Positions 36,386-45,177 of a DNA stretch of 53,172 nucleotides are shown piece after piece (the stretch's first letter is position 1; every line of letters starts with the position of its first letter). The stretch is from JBQCDV01 sp051960855 (GTDB taxonomy: Bacteria; Actinomycetota; Actinomycetes; JAJZTN01). The position numbers and the translations under genes are program-made. A model generated the notes under the pieces. It was not told the origin of the DNA. It saw only the letters and a list, made by a program, of their open reading frames with translations, and did not search any database. Location: assembly GCA_051960855.1 (NCBI GenBank), contig JBQCDV010000025.1, positions 1 through 53,172 on the forward strand, written 5' to 3'.

Positions 36386-37972
36386 TCACGGCACCCGCGG
36401 CAGCTGGCTCTCCTGCAGGTCCAGCTCGCGCTGCAGCAGACGCAGGTCGGCCTCCGTGAGATGGCCGCTGTCTCGCTGGCGAAGCAGCTCCTGCCGCTGC
36501 GCCTCGAGGATCAGCCGGCGCGCGTCCACCGCCGAGAGGTACTCCTCGGAGAAGCCCACCTGACCGTCGTCATCAGCCTCCAAAGCATCGAGCCGATGCT
36601 GGTAGCGCCGGCGCCGCTCCTGCAAGGACCCTCGCAGCCCGTCACGGACCGCAGGAGCCACGTCCTCGAGGGAGTCCAGCTGGGTGAGCGCCGCGTCCAC
36701 CGCCGCCAGCCGCGCCTCGTTGCGCTGCCGGATCCCGTCGGACAGGCTCGCGCGCACGCCGAGCCTGCGAACCAGCGGTGCGAAGGTCAGCCCCTGCCCG
36801 AGCAGCGTCACAGCCACGACCAGGAAGGCGCAGTAGAGCAGCAGGTCGCGCTGGGGCAGGTCCAGCGGCAGCGTGTACGCCGCCGCCAGCGTGATGACAC
36901 CGCGCGTGCCGGCCCACGTCAGCACGGTCAGCTCGGCAGCGGTGAAGGGCCGCTCGTCACCGTCACGGGGGCCGAAGGACAGGCGCCGAGGCAGCAGACC
37001 GCTGGCGAACAGCCAGAGCGGTCGCAGCAGCAGCACGACGCCGAGGGTGGCACCGGTGGCCGCGAGCAGGGTCGACACCGAGTACTGCTGCAGGGTCGCG
37101 AGGACCTCGGGCACCTGCTGGCCGATGAGCAGGAAGACGAGGCCTTCCAGCAGGAAGTTGACCAGACGCCACACAGCGCCCACCTGGAGACGGCCCGAGC
37201 TCGTCGCGGCCCGCGGGGACTGGTGCCCGGCGATCAGGCCAGCCACCACCACCGCCAGGACGCCGGAGACATGCAGCTCCTCACCGATCAGGTAGCAGGC
37301 GAACGGCGTGGCGAGGGAGACCGCATTCGCAAGCAGAGCGTCCTCGCGCAGTGGCCGGATCCGGCCGAGGATGGCGGCCACTGCGATGCCGACGGCAGCG
37401 CCACCGACGGCCGAGAGCAGGAAGTCGCCGACAGCGAAGACGAGAGAGAAGCCGGCGCCGGTCGCGGCGGCGACGGCGACCTGGAGGAGCGTGAGTGCGG
37501 TGGCGTCGTTGAGCAGCCCCTCCCCCTCGATCACGGTCGTGACCTTGCCCGGCAGGCCGATCCGGCCGCCGATGGACAGGGCCGCCACGGGATCAGGAGG
37601 CGCGACGGCGGCACCCAGCGCCACCGCGGCGGCGAAGCCCAGACCGCCGACGGCGAGAGACAAAGCCGCGCCGGTGAGCACCGCCGTGGCGATGACGAGC
37701 CCCACGGAGAGGCTGAGAATCGGTCGCAGGTAGCGGCGGAAGTCCAGCAGGCTCGCCTGCAGGGCCGCGTTGTACAGCAGCGGCGGGATGATGAGCGCGA
37801 GCACCACGTCGGGCCGCAGGACGACATTGGGCCCGGGCAGGAGCGCATAGATGCCGCCGATCACCGTGAGCAGCACGGTGAAGGGCACGCGGATGCGGGC
37901 GGCCAACCAGTGCGCGCCGAGGACGACCGCGACGGCGGCCAGCCAGAAGGCCACTGCGGAGGTCACTGACAT
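36386..37972 (-). CDS. Na+/H+ antiporter, CPA1 (NhaP/NHE) family
   Basis: 528 residues from ATG 37972 (MSVTSAVAFWLAAVAVVLGA). About 12 hydrophobic helices occupy residues 1-410. Family motifs: PPDPVAALSIG with the ion-binding Asp, IEGEGLLNDATALTLLQV (the Glu/ND pair), AGLIAGHQSPRA, and TWAGTRGVITLAAAYTLPL in a late helix. A hydrophilic C-terminal region of about 110 residues (coiled, Arg/Gln/Glu-rich: RRRRYQHRLDALEADDDG) may be regulatory. Exchanges Na+ or K+ for protons. It ends three bases after the LigD-polymerase stop in convergent orientation. Confidence 0.9.
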   Translation of the reverse strand: MSVTSAVAFWLAAVAVVLGAHWLAARIRVPFTVLLTVIGGIYALLPGPNVVLRPDVVLALIIPPLLYNAALQASLLDFRRYLRPILSLSVGLVIATAVLTGAALSLAVGGLGFAAAVALGAAVAPPDPVAALSIGGRIGLPGKVTTVIEGEGLLNDATALTLLQVAVAAATGAGFSLVFAVGDFLLSAVGGAAVGIAVAAILGRIRPLREDALLANAVSLATPFACYLIGEELHVSGVLAVVVAGLIAGHQSPRAATSSGRLQVGAVWRLVNFLLEGLVFLLIGQQVPEVLATLQQYSVSTLLAATGATLGVVLLLRPLWLFASGLLPRRLSFGPRDGDERPFTAAELTVLTWAGTRGVITLAAAYTLPLDLPQRDLLLYCAFLVVAVTLLGQGLTFAPLVRRLGVRASLSDGIRQRNEARLAAVDAALTQLDSLEDVAPAVRDGLRGSLQERRRRYQHRLDALEADDDGQVGFSEEYLSAVDARRLILEAQRQELLRQRDSGHLTEADLRLLQRELDLQESQLPRVP

Positions 37973-38046
37973 GGTGCCGCCACTCCCGGATTTCGAAGGC
38001 AGTCCTGCCCCCAGTGTCCCGGGTCCGCCAGGACGCCGCCCGGCAA

Positions 38047-38118
38047 CGCGGCCCTGTCGTACTGCCGCTGCGCGGCCCTGTCGCACTGCCGCTGCGCGGC
38101 GCCGTCGCACTGCCGCTA
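38047..38118. repeat. Three 24-bp tandem repeats covering the MpaB-like stop codon
   Basis: Units CGCGGCCCTGTCG(T/C)ACTGC plus CGCTG start at 38047, 38071 and 38095; the third is diverged and includes the TAG stop (minus strand) at 38116-38118. It fills half of the 143-bp gap in front of the antiporter start. Confidence 0.8.
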
Positions 38119-38976
38119 GGCCGCGTTGACCTCCGCCAGCCGCGCCTTCGCCGCCCGCAGGTGCGGACCCTCCCGCAGCGGCGCGGGCAGGGCCAGGGTC
38201 GCCAGTCGCAGGGCGCGCAGACTGACGCTGAGCCCCAAGCCGGTCAGGGGCTCTGACAGCGGAAGGACGGGCAGGCCGTACAGCTCCCGCGCCCACGAGG
38301 GCAGCGAGGCGAGCGCCATCGCCGAGATGGTGGTCCACGCCGGGCGCGCAGGGGTCGCCAGTTGCACAGCGAGGGGCATCGGCGGCGCGAGCACGAAGCG
38401 CGCCACGTCGCGGGTCTCGGCGTCGACGTCGAGCACCGGCAGATAGCTGTCGACTGCGGCCCGGAGCTCGGCGACGGTCGCGGGCACGAGCGCCGTGTCC
38501 AGGCCGACCAGCTCGGCGATGCGAACCTGCTCGGCGACGTAGCGGTCGGCGTCGGTCTCGCTCAGGGCGATGCCGGCGCGCCGGACCACGTCGATGACGG
38601 AGTCCACGAGACAGATGTGAATCCACAGCAGCAGGTCGGGGTCGTCCGCGCGATAGGTGCGGCCGGTGCCCTCGTGGGTGCCGCGGACCCTCCGGTGCAG
38701 GCCTCGCACGCGAGCCGCCAGTCGCCGCGCCTCGCGGGCGTCGGCGAAGGTGGTGACGCCGACCCACTCCCCGGTGCGCATCAACCGGCCCCACGGGTCC
38801 TCGCGGAAGCTCGAGAAGCTGGTGACGCCCGCGAGGGCAACCGGGTGCAGCGCCTGGAGGTACAGCGCGCGCAGCCCAGCCACCCACAGCAGGGGGTCGC
38901 TGTGGAGGCGCCAGGTGACCGAGTCCGGGCCGAAGAGGCCGGCGCGGGGGTCATCGGGGATGGAGGTGAGCGTCAT
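38116..38976 (-). CDS. Oxygenase MpaB family protein (DUF2236)
   Basis: 286 residues from ATG 38976, with GGGAGG just upstream. It begins MTLTSIPDDPRAGLFGPDSV and has the family signatures ALYLQALHPVALAGV, FREDPWGRLMRTGEWVGVTT and DPDLLLWIHICLVDSV, where conserved His and Arg residues coordinate haem in latex-clearing/MpaB relatives. Such proteins are haem-dependent in characterised members, but many actinobacterial homologues have no proven substrate. A far longer upstream frame is low-complexity shadow. The gene is divergent from a DNA polymerase at 39041. Confidence 0.85.
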   Translation of the reverse strand: MTLTSIPDDPRAGLFGPDSVTWRLHSDPLLWVAGLRALYLQALHPVALAGVTSFSSFREDPWGRLMRTGEWVGVTTFADAREARRLAARVRGLHRRVRGTHEGTGRTYRADDPDLLLWIHICLVDSVIDVVRRAGIALSETDADRYVAEQVRIAELVGLDTALVPATVAELRAAVDSYLPVLDVDAETRDVARFVLAPPMPLAVQLATPARPAWTTISAMALASLPSWARELYGLPVLPLSEPLTGLGLSVSLRALRLATLALPAPLREGPHLRAAKARLAEVNAA

Positions 38977-39040
38977 CGCCCTCCCAGGGTCACACCGTGG
39001 GCAGCCGCGGGCCACCCGAGCCGCATGTGATGCTGGACAA

Positions 39041-40780
39041 GTGATCGGACTCGACGGCTGCGTGCGCGTCGTCGTTCCGCTGCCGGAGGGGCGCACGTGG
39101 GTCGCTGACCACGAGGCTGGAACGGACGGCGCCGCGAGCGGGCACGTGCTTCCGGCAGCCGACCTCGCCACCGAGGTGGCCCAGCTCCCCGCCCGCTGGG
39201 TGTGGTGGTGCGCCGCCGACCTCCGCCACCTCGCCCGGCCGCTTCGCGGTGCCAAGTGCTGGGACCTTACCGCCGTGCACGGGCTGCGCACCGGTCGCCG
39301 AGCCGATGACCGAGCCGATGACCGAGCCGATGGCCGAGGCGATGGCCGAGCCGATGACACCGCGCACCGGCACGAGGAGGTGCTGGCGGCGGCGACGGGG
39401 CGAGCGCCCCGGCCGGTGGTTCCCGACGGCCAGCTCGACCTCGCCGGCGAGCCCGCGGACGGCGAGGCGGCCGCGCTGCCGACGTTCGCGAAGGACCCGA
39501 ACGACGCGGCGCGGCTGGCGGCCGCGGGCCTGCTCACGTACCAGCGGCAGCTCGCCTCGCGCACCGCGGGACCGGGTGGCGACGCAGCCGCGGCCCTCAC
39601 AGATGCCTCGGAGTCAGCGGCGGCGCTGCTCGCGGTCGAGCTGGAGTCGACGGGCCTTCCGGTGCACCTGCCCACGGCGCGCGCCCTGCTCGCCGCCCAG
39701 CTGGGACCCGAGCCCCCCAGCGAGGCAGCCGCCGCCGAGCAGCGGCGGCGCCGGGACGAGGCGGTGCTCACGCTGCTGCCCCGGGCCGCCGACAGCGAGG
39801 TCCACGGCGCGGACCTCCGCTCCCCTGCCGTCGTGCGCGAGCTGCTCGCCGCTGTCGGGGTCGTGGTACCCGACACCCGTTCGTGGCGGCTGGAGGCCTA
39901 CCGGGACGCTCACCCCTTCGTGGCGGCGCTGCTGGCGTGGCGGAAGGCCGAGCGGCTGGCCACGACGTATGGGTACCGGTGGCTGGAGGCCTGCGTCAGC
40001 GACGGCCGGCTGCGCGGACGGTGGAGCGTCTTCGACGGGGGCGCCGGTCGGATGACGGCGTCCTCGGGGCTGCACAACCTGCCCGCCGAGCTACGGCCGG
40101 CGGTCCGCGCCGAAGCCGGCCACGTCCTCGTGCGCGCCGACCTCGGTCAGGTCGAGCCACGGGTGCTGGCCGTCGTGTCGCGGGACCCAGCTCTGGGGGC
40201 CGCGTGCGCAGACGCCGACCTCTACGCACCCGTGGCGGCCCGGCTGGGCTGCGACCGCGCTCGAGCCAAGATCGCCGTCCTCGCAGCGATGTACGGGCAG
40301 CGGTCAGGCACCGCTGGGCAGGCACTGGCCGCCATGGAACGCTCTTACCCCACCGCCCTGGCAACGCTCCAGGCAGCCGAGGACGTCGGGGCCTCCGGCG
40401 GCAGCCTGCGGACCTACGGGGGCCGCCTGGTCGGCGCGGTGGCGGGCAGCCGAGAGGTCTCCTGGCCGGGGCGGGGGCGCTTCCTCCGCAACGCCCTCAT
40501 CCAAGGCTCGGCCGCCGAGCTGTTCAAGATCTGGGCGGTGACGGTCCGGGCAGCCCTCGCGGCGCAGGCGCCCGCCGCGGAGATCGTCCTGTGCCTGCAC
40601 GACGAGCTGCTCGTGCACGCTCCAGCGGCCGACGCGCAGCTCGTCGCGGAGGTGCTGCGCGCATCGCTCGCCGACGCCTCCCGCTGGTGGTGTCCCGACT
40701 TCCCCGTGCGGTTCACCGCCGACGTGTCGGTCGCGGACACCTGGGCCAAGGACGCCGTCGTGCAGCATCCGGCGGTGTGA
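39041..40780 (+). CDS. Short family-A DNA polymerase (actinobacterial '3'-5' exonuclease/polymerase' family)
   Basis: 579 residues from GTG 39041 (VIGLDGCVRVVVPLPEGRTW). The C-terminal half is a Pol I fold: LHNLPAELRPAVRAEAGHVL, motif A D367-L-G-Q-V-E-P-R, motif B ARAKIAVLAAMYGQRSG and motif C H520-D-E (LCLHDELLVH), so both catalytic Asp residues are present. No 5'-nuclease domain exists. The N-terminal exonuclease region has WWCAADLRHLARPL but no clear ExoI DxE pair, so proofreading activity is doubtful. Motif A normally reads DYSQIELR; here Tyr and Leu are replaced by Leu and Pro. Family members in actinobacteria are second Pol I-like enzymes of uncertain role, perhaps repair. Confidence 0.85.
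   Translation: MIGLDGCVRVVVPLPEGRTWVADHEAGTDGAASGHVLPAADLATEVAQLPARWVWWCAADLRHLARPLRGAKCWDLTAVHGLRTGRRADDRADDRADGRGDGRADDTAHRHEEVLAAATGRAPRPVVPDGQLDLAGEPADGEAAALPTFAKDPNDAARLAAAGLLTYQRQLASRTAGPGGDAAAALTDASESAAALLAVELESTGLPVHLPTARALLAAQLGPEPPSEAAAAEQRRRRDEAVLTLLPRAADSEVHGADLRSPAVVRELLAAVGVVVPDTRSWRLEAYRDAHPFVAALLAWRKAERLATTYGYRWLEACVSDGRLRGRWSVFDGGAGRMTASSGLHNLPAELRPAVRAEAGHVLVRADLGQVEPRVLAVVSRDPALGAACADADLYAPVAARLGCDRARAKIAVLAAMYGQRSGTAGQALAAMERSYPTALATLQAAEDVGASGGSLRTYGGRLVGAVAGSREVSWPGRGRFLRNALIQGSAAELFKIWAVTVRAALAAQAPAAEIVLCLHDELLVHAPAADAQLVAEVLRASLADASRWWCPDFPVRFTADVSVADTWAKDAVVQHPAV
39299..39358. repeat. Five 12-bp in-frame repeats in the family-A polymerase
   Basis: CGAGCCGATGAC units at 39299, 39311, 39323, 39335 and 39347 (units 3 and 4 with one or two changes) give RADD/RADG/RGDG repeats in a charged linker between the exonuclease-like and polymerase parts. 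Confidence 0.8.
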
Positions 40781-40826
40781 CGCACCTCGACGTGCCGGAG
40801 TGCGTGCGGGTGGGGACGATGGGCCA

Positions 40827-42347
40827 GTGCGACGATCCGATGTGAGCCCCCACCCGAGCAGTGGCGCCGAAAGCAGCAGCCCCGACGAGCAGACCCCGAG
40901 CAGCGCCCCCTCTGACGGCGGCGACCACGTCGAGTACGAGCACGGGCAGGACCCGCGCCGGTGGAAGGCCCTGACGGTCTGCCTCGTCGCGGGCTTCATG
41001 TCCCTGCTCGACGTCAGCATCGTCAACGTTGCCCTGCCGAGCATCGCCACGGGCATCAACGCGGGCCAGAGCGCGCTGGAATGGATCGTCTCGGGCTACG
41101 CCCTCGCCTTCGGGCTGCTGCTCGTGCCCGCCGGCCGCCTCGGCGACGCCCGCGGGCGGCGGCTGGTGTTCGTCTGCGGGGTCGGCCTCTTCACGTTGGC
41201 CAGCCTGCTGTGCGGGCTGGCCCCCTCGGCCGGCATCCTCGTGGCCGCCCGGCTGCTGCAAGGCATCGCGGGCGGCCTGTTCCAGCCGCAGATCGCCGCG
41301 CTGATCCAGGGCGAGTTCGCTGGTCAGGAGCGGCGCAAGGCGTTCGGGCTCTTCGGCGCGACCGTCGGCATCTCGACCGCGATCGGACCCCTGCTCGGCG
41401 GCCTGCTCATCTCGATCTTCGGTCAGGAGGAGGGCTGGCGCGGCATCTTCTGGGTCAACGTGCCCATCGGCATCGTCGCCGTCCCCCTGGCGCTGCGGCT
41501 GCTGCCGCGCGACAAGTCCGGCCGGCGCCAGAGCCTCGACCCGGTGGGCGTCCTGCTGCTCGCAGCCGGTGTGCTGCTGCTCCTGCTGCCGCTGGTGGAG
41601 GGGCGCAGCCTGGGGTGGCCGTGGTGGGCCTGGGTTGTCATGGCGTGCTCCCTGCCGGTGCTCGCCATCTTCTTCGCCTGGGAGCGGCACCACCGGGCAG
41701 TCGGCAAGGCTCCGCTGGTCGACACCACCCTCTTCCGCGTCCGCTCGTATACGACCGGCATGTCCCTGGCGACCACCTACTTCGCCGGGTTCACGGGCCT
41801 GTTCTTCATCCTCACGCTCTACTACCAGCAGGGCCATGGTTACTCCGCCCTCGTCGCGGGGGCCAGCACCATCCCGTTCGCTCTCAGCTCCGCACTGGGG
41901 TCGGCGGTCTCGAGCCGCATCACCGCGCGGATCGGCCCTCGCGTCGTGGTGATCGGCCTCGTCCTCGTCGTGATCGGGCTCGCGGCGACCTGGTTCGTCG
42001 TGCATCTGGCCGACGGACCCGGCATGGGGTGGAAGCTGATCGCTCCGCTGATCGTCGCGGGTACGGGCAGCGGTCTGGTCATCGCTCCGAACCAGGAGCT
42101 CACGCTCTCGGAGGTGCCGCGGCAGGGCGCCGGATCGGCGGCAGGGGTGCTCCAGACGGGGCAGCGCGTCGGCTCGGCCATCGGGCTCGCCCTGATCGCC
42201 ACCGTCTTCTTCAGCGCCGCCACCGCGGGTCAGTCGCGCCCGGACTGGGCGACGGGCTTCCAGGTCGCCGTGGTCATCTGCGTGGTGCTGTGCGCCGCGG
42301 CTCTGGGCCTGTCGTTCCTCGACCGCGGCCGAGCCTCCGACGCGTGA
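40827..42347 (+). CDS. MFS exporter, DHA2 (14-helix) drug:H+ antiporter
   Basis: 506 residues from GTG 40827 (V-R-R-S-D-V-S-P); an in-frame GTG at 40842 (V-S-P-H) would also do. After a charged Ser/Pro-rich N-terminus (about 1-50), 14 hydrophobic segments follow, beginning KALTVCLVAGFMSLLDVSIV. The DHA2 motif D1 and LDVSIVNVALPSI are visible, as is motif A GRLGDARGRRLVF, and motif C-like GPLLGGLLIS. It probably exports lipophilic drugs or cell-wall precursors; no regulator lies next to it. The substrate is unknown. Confidence 0.88.
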   Translation: MRRSDVSPHPSSGAESSSPDEQTPSSAPSDGGDHVEYEHGQDPRRWKALTVCLVAGFMSLLDVSIVNVALPSIATGINAGQSALEWIVSGYALAFGLLLVPAGRLGDARGRRLVFVCGVGLFTLASLLCGLAPSAGILVAARLLQGIAGGLFQPQIAALIQGEFAGQERRKAFGLFGATVGISTAIGPLLGGLLISIFGQEEGWRGIFWVNVPIGIVAVPLALRLLPRDKSGRRQSLDPVGVLLLAAGVLLLLLPLVEGRSLGWPWWAWVVMACSLPVLAIFFAWERHHRAVGKAPLVDTTLFRVRSYTTGMSLATTYFAGFTGLFFILTLYYQQGHGYSALVAGASTIPFALSSALGSAVSSRITARIGPRVVVIGLVLVVIGLAATWFVVHLADGPGMGWKLIAPLIVAGTGSGLVIAPNQELTLSEVPRQGAGSAAGVLQTGQRVGSAIGLALIATVFFSAATAGQSRPDWATGFQVAVVICVVLCAAALGLSFLDRGRASDA

Positions 42348-42417
42348 CCGGGCCCGTGATCCCGGCCTCACACGTGTCGGGGTTTGCCACCCCGCTCACG
42401 GACGGTATCTCGCCGGC

Positions 42418-42969
42418 ATGACGATCAACGCGGGTCCGCTGCCGCCGGATGCCTCGCCTTCGGACGCTCCGCCTCTGGAGCTCGCGCTGACGCTGCACCT
42501 GCCGAGGGACCTACGCAGCGTGCCCGTGGCCCGGCGCCTCTGCGCCCAGTCGATGCGAACTCTCGGCGTCGTCGACGACGACGTCGCGGCTGTCGAGTTG
42601 GCTCTCACCGAGGCGACCGCCAACGTCGTCGAGCACGCCGCGAACGACGAGGCCTACGACGTGCGGGTACGTCTCGTCGATGGTTCCTGCGTGATCGACG
42701 TCATCGACAGCGGCGCCGGGTTCGACGGGAAGAGCAGAGAGGGGACGCCGGGGACGCCCGACGAGCGCGAGTCCGGCCGCGGCGTGGCCCTCATGCGGGC
42801 GCTGGTCGACAGGCTGCAGTTCCAGAACGAGCCCAGCGACGGCTTCCTCGTCCACATGGTGAAGCACCTGACCTTCGACCCCGACCATCCCGTGACGCGG
42901 GCCTGGGGCAGCGACGACCTGCAGGAGCTCACCGACGCTCTGAACGTCTCCGCTGAGGGGGATCGCTAG
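42418..42969 (+). CDS. ATP-binding anti-sigma kinase (RsbW/HATPase-like)
   Basis: 183 residues from ATG 42418. A short Pro-rich start is followed by a single GHKL domain: RSVPVARRLCAQSMRTLGV, N-box ELALTEATANVVEHA, G1 VIDSGAGFDGKS and G2 ESGRGVALMRALVDRLQF. No sensor or dimerisation domain is present, so it resembles RsbW/SpoIIAB-type kinases that bind and inhibit a sigma factor and phosphorylate its antagonist. The window also has two SpoIIE-type phosphatases (20164 and 23816), which would reverse that phosphorylation, but neither a sigma factor of this class nor an STAS antagonist is seen here. The spacer after it holds a possible bidirectional terminator. Confidence 0.85.
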   Translation: MTINAGPLPPDASPSDAPPLELALTLHLPRDLRSVPVARRLCAQSMRTLGVVDDDVAAVELALTEATANVVEHAANDEAYDVRVRLVDGSCVIDVIDSGAGFDGKSREGTPGTPDERESGRGVALMRALVDRLQFQNEPSDGFLVHMVKHLTFDPDHPVTRAWGSDDLQELTDALNVSAEGDR

Positions 42970-42984
42970 CTGTCGTCTCTGACG

Positions 42985-43020
42985 GGGTCCGGCCGTCCGG
43001 GATAGCCCTACCCCGGACCC
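42985..43020. terminator. Hairpin between convergent anti-sigma and EcsC-like genes
   Basis: GGGTCCGG (42985-42992) and CCGGACCC (43013-43020) are inverted arms with a 20-base loop; CCCCGGACC also repeats directly beyond it. It lies in the 52-bp gap of two converging genes, so it could stop transcription from both sides. Confidence 0.5.
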
Positions 43021-43021
43021 T

Positions 43022-43702
43022 CTACCCCGGACCGAGCTCGCGTCGGCCCGGCTGCGGGTCGCGGTGACGGGGCGGAAAGGCGCGCTCGGCCTCGGCGGCG
43101 ACACGGCGCAGCAGTGCGATGTCGAGACCGGCGCCGAGAACTCCGCCGGCGAGAGGGACCGCTCGCCCGAGCCGCGTCAGGCTGCGCTCGCCCACCTGGA
43201 CGAGCAGCCGGAAGCCGACGGCCTTGTTGACCGCGACGAGCGTCGACTGGGGCAGCCGGGAGACGACCATGCCGACGGCCGCGCCACCTGGGAGCGCCAC
43301 GCCGACCTTACGGAGCAGCTCGGTGGCGTCGGCGCCGGCCAGCGTGACGAGGACCGCCGTGCGCACCTCGCTGCGGTGCAGGTCGTAGCCCCGCAGGTGA
43401 GCGATGGCGCCGACCATGCGGGCGGCCAGGACGGTGAAGCCGGCGACGTTCGCCGGGAGCGCGACCGGCAGAGTGACGAAGCCGCCCAGGCCGGTCACGA
43501 AGCCGTTCGCTCCCGCGGCCTTCGTCGTGCTGCGCACCACCGCGCGGATTGCGTCCTCGGGAGAGGCAGCGCGCGCCAGTGCCTGCTCGGCCACCGCTAC
43601 CGCACCAGGCAGTGGACCGACACCGTCAAGACCGGTGTCGAGGACGAGACGGACGAGCGCCTCAGCCTTGCCCTCGGCGCCCGCCCGTGGCTCGTCGTTC
43701 AT
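43022..43702 (-). CDS. EcsC family protein
   Basis: 226 residues from ATG 43702. It has helical hydrophobic segments, not strongly membrane-spanning: TKAAGANGFVTGLGGFVTLP, LPANVAGFTVLAARMVGAIA, LRGYDLHRSEVRTAVLVTL and AGGVLGAGLDIALLRRVAAE. This order fits the EcsC superfamily, found next to ABC transporters in Bacillus and as stand-alone proteins in actinobacteria. Function unknown. It lies 35 bp downstream of the lipid-droplet-type gene on the same strand and may be co-transcribed. Confidence 0.7.
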   Translation of the reverse strand: MNDEPRAGAEGKAEALVRLVLDTGLDGVGPLPGAVAVAEQALARAASPEDAIRAVVRSTTKAAGANGFVTGLGGFVTLPVALPANVAGFTVLAARMVGAIAHLRGYDLHRSEVRTAVLVTLAGADATELLRKVGVALPGGAAVGMVVSRLPQSTLVAVNKAVGFRLLVQVGERSLTRLGRAVPLAGGVLGAGLDIALLRRVAAEAERAFPPRHRDPQPGRRELGPG

Positions 43703-43738
43703 CGTGATGTCCGTCCGAGGCGGTGCCTCAGGTTCGCC

Positions 43739-44326
43739 TCAGCGGCCGGCATCGCCGTCGGCATGCCGGGCCAGCCGGTTCTCCAGCATGGTGATGACCT
43801 GCAGCCGGTGGGCGTGGGCGCGCTCCCACTCGAGGAGGACGGCGAGGTCGGCGGCGGAGAGGCGGGCCGTCCGGGCCCGCAGGGTGCCAAGCGCCAGGGT
43901 GTCCCATTCCGGCACGGGCAGTTCGGAGGAGTCGTCCGGGAGCTCGTCGCCGTCCGGCATCACGGACTCGGCCACGTCCTCGGCTCGTGCGGTGGCCACG
44001 CCCGGGGCGCCGACGTCAGCGGCCGCCTGCGAGTAATGGCCACGCTCCCCAGCCTCGCCGCTGTCGGCGTCACTGCGGGCACCGCTGGTGTCGCCAGACC
44101 GAGCCGCCCCGGGCACCCGCCCCAGAACGACGTCGGCCGCGCGGGCCGCGAGCGGCAGCACCGTCTGCACGGCGGCCCCTGCCGGCCCCGCGAGGACGCG
44201 CAGCGGCGAGGGAAGCCGGTCGGTCAGGCGGGTCGAGAGCTCCTGCGACCAGGCGTGCGGGTCGGAGGGCAGGGAACTGCGCAAGGTGCGGGCGGTGTGG
44301 GACGCGATGGCGGTGGCGGTCTTCAC
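43739..44326 (-). CDS. Lipid droplet-associated protein-like, actinobacterial hypothetical
   Basis: 195 residues from GTG 44326, with GAGGAG just upstream. The N-terminal part is amphipathic and Ala/Leu-rich (LPSPLRVLAGPAGAAVQTVL, PLAARAADVVLGRVPG), the middle is acidic and disordered, and the C-terminus ends in the conserved block VPEWDTLALGTLRARTARLS then ADLAVLLEWERAHAHR and ITMLENRLA. That C-terminal block is what I recall from actinobacterial lipid-droplet-associated proteins; the assignment rests on it. No enzyme motif is seen. Confidence 0.65.
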   Translation of the reverse strand: MKTATAIASHTARTLRSSLPSDPHAWSQELSTRLTDRLPSPLRVLAGPAGAAVQTVLPLAARAADVVLGRVPGAARSGDTSGARSDADSGEAGERGHYSQAAADVGAPGVATARAEDVAESVMPDGDELPDDSSELPVPEWDTLALGTLRARTARLSAADLAVLLEWERAHAHRLQVITMLENRLARHADGDAGR

Positions 44327-44452
44327 GGGTCTCCTCTGATCGGGTGTGGTCCCGGCCGGGCTGCCCCGCCGGCGAGACCGTTCCCTGCCTCCTGCCCGGT
44401 TGCGGGGCTTACCTACCGTGCGCTCGGTGTGGCGCAGACAACTCGGAGCGCG

Positions 44453-45145
44453 TCACCCCGCCGGCACGGCGATCGGAGGCGACAGGCGCTGCGCCGACCC
44501 TCGGCGGTAGAGGCGCGCCGGCCGCCCGCCCTGACGCACCGTCGTCGTGCCCGTCGGGACGAGGAAGTCCGCGGTCGTCGTCATCTTGCGGTGGAAGTTG
44601 CGCGGGTCAACCTCCACGCCCCACACCAGCTCGTAGACCCGCCGGAGCTCGGCGATCGTGAACTCCTCGGGACACAGCCCCGCGCCCACGGTGGTCGTGG
44701 CCAGCTGCAGGCTCAGCCGCTCCCTGGCAGCGGTCACCATCGACACCGTGTCGAACGCCGCTGTCCGTGGCCGGTCGAGGATGTCCTCGACCCCCCACCA
44801 GCTCGCTGCGGGAGGCTCGACCTCGGCGACGGCATCGGCGGCGGCCACCGCGAGCCGGGTCACGACCACGAGTGGAGCGCGGGGATCGCGGCGGCCAACG
44901 GAGCGCGTGGCGAGCGTCTCGTCGGCCGGCCCCGACGTGGCGGTGACGCCGACGACCTCGGCCAGCGCGCGGTCCGCCGCGGCAGGCAAGCTCTCGTCCT
45001 GGGCCACGTCACTGCCGGGCAGCGCCCATCGGCCCTTCTGCGGCTGCTCACCGCGCCGTTCGAGCGCGACGCACAGCGTGTCGTCGAGGACCGCCAGCAC
45101 GACGACCTCGACGCGGACAGGGAAGACGGCGGGTGAACTAGCCAT
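44453..45145 (-). CDS. NrtR-like regulator: degenerate Nudix domain plus winged helix
   Basis: 230 residues from ATG 45145 (MASSPAVFPVRVEVVVLAVL). The N-terminal Nudix fold (about 8-140) has ERRGEQPQKGRWALPGSDV, but the Nudix box reads QDESLPAAADRALAEVVGV: the usual REXXEE acidic cluster is absent, so hydrolysis is unlikely. The C-terminal part (about 155-225) is a winged helix, TIAELRRVYELVWGVEVDPR then NFHRKMTTTADFLVPTG, as in NrtR-type repressors of NAD metabolism. The effector and targets are unknown. A short palindromic element (GTATAC) lies 11 bp before the start, possibly for autoregulation. Confidence 0.82.
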   Translation of the reverse strand: MASSPAVFPVRVEVVVLAVLDDTLCVALERRGEQPQKGRWALPGSDVAQDESLPAAADRALAEVVGVTATSGPADETLATRSVGRRDPRAPLVVVTRLAVAAADAVAEVEPPAASWWGVEDILDRPRTAAFDTVSMVTAARERLSLQLATTTVGAGLCPEEFTIAELRRVYELVWGVEVDPRNFHRKMTTTADFLVPTGTTTVRQGGRPARLYRRGSAQRLSPPIAVPAG

Positions 45146-45177
45146 GCCAGCACCGTATACGTCGCAGTGACGCAAAT

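Noticed and set aside
36386..38887. 833-residue version of the antiporter
   Set aside because: The extension covers the MpaB-like gene in another frame and the tandem repeat; the membrane protein starts at ATG 37972.
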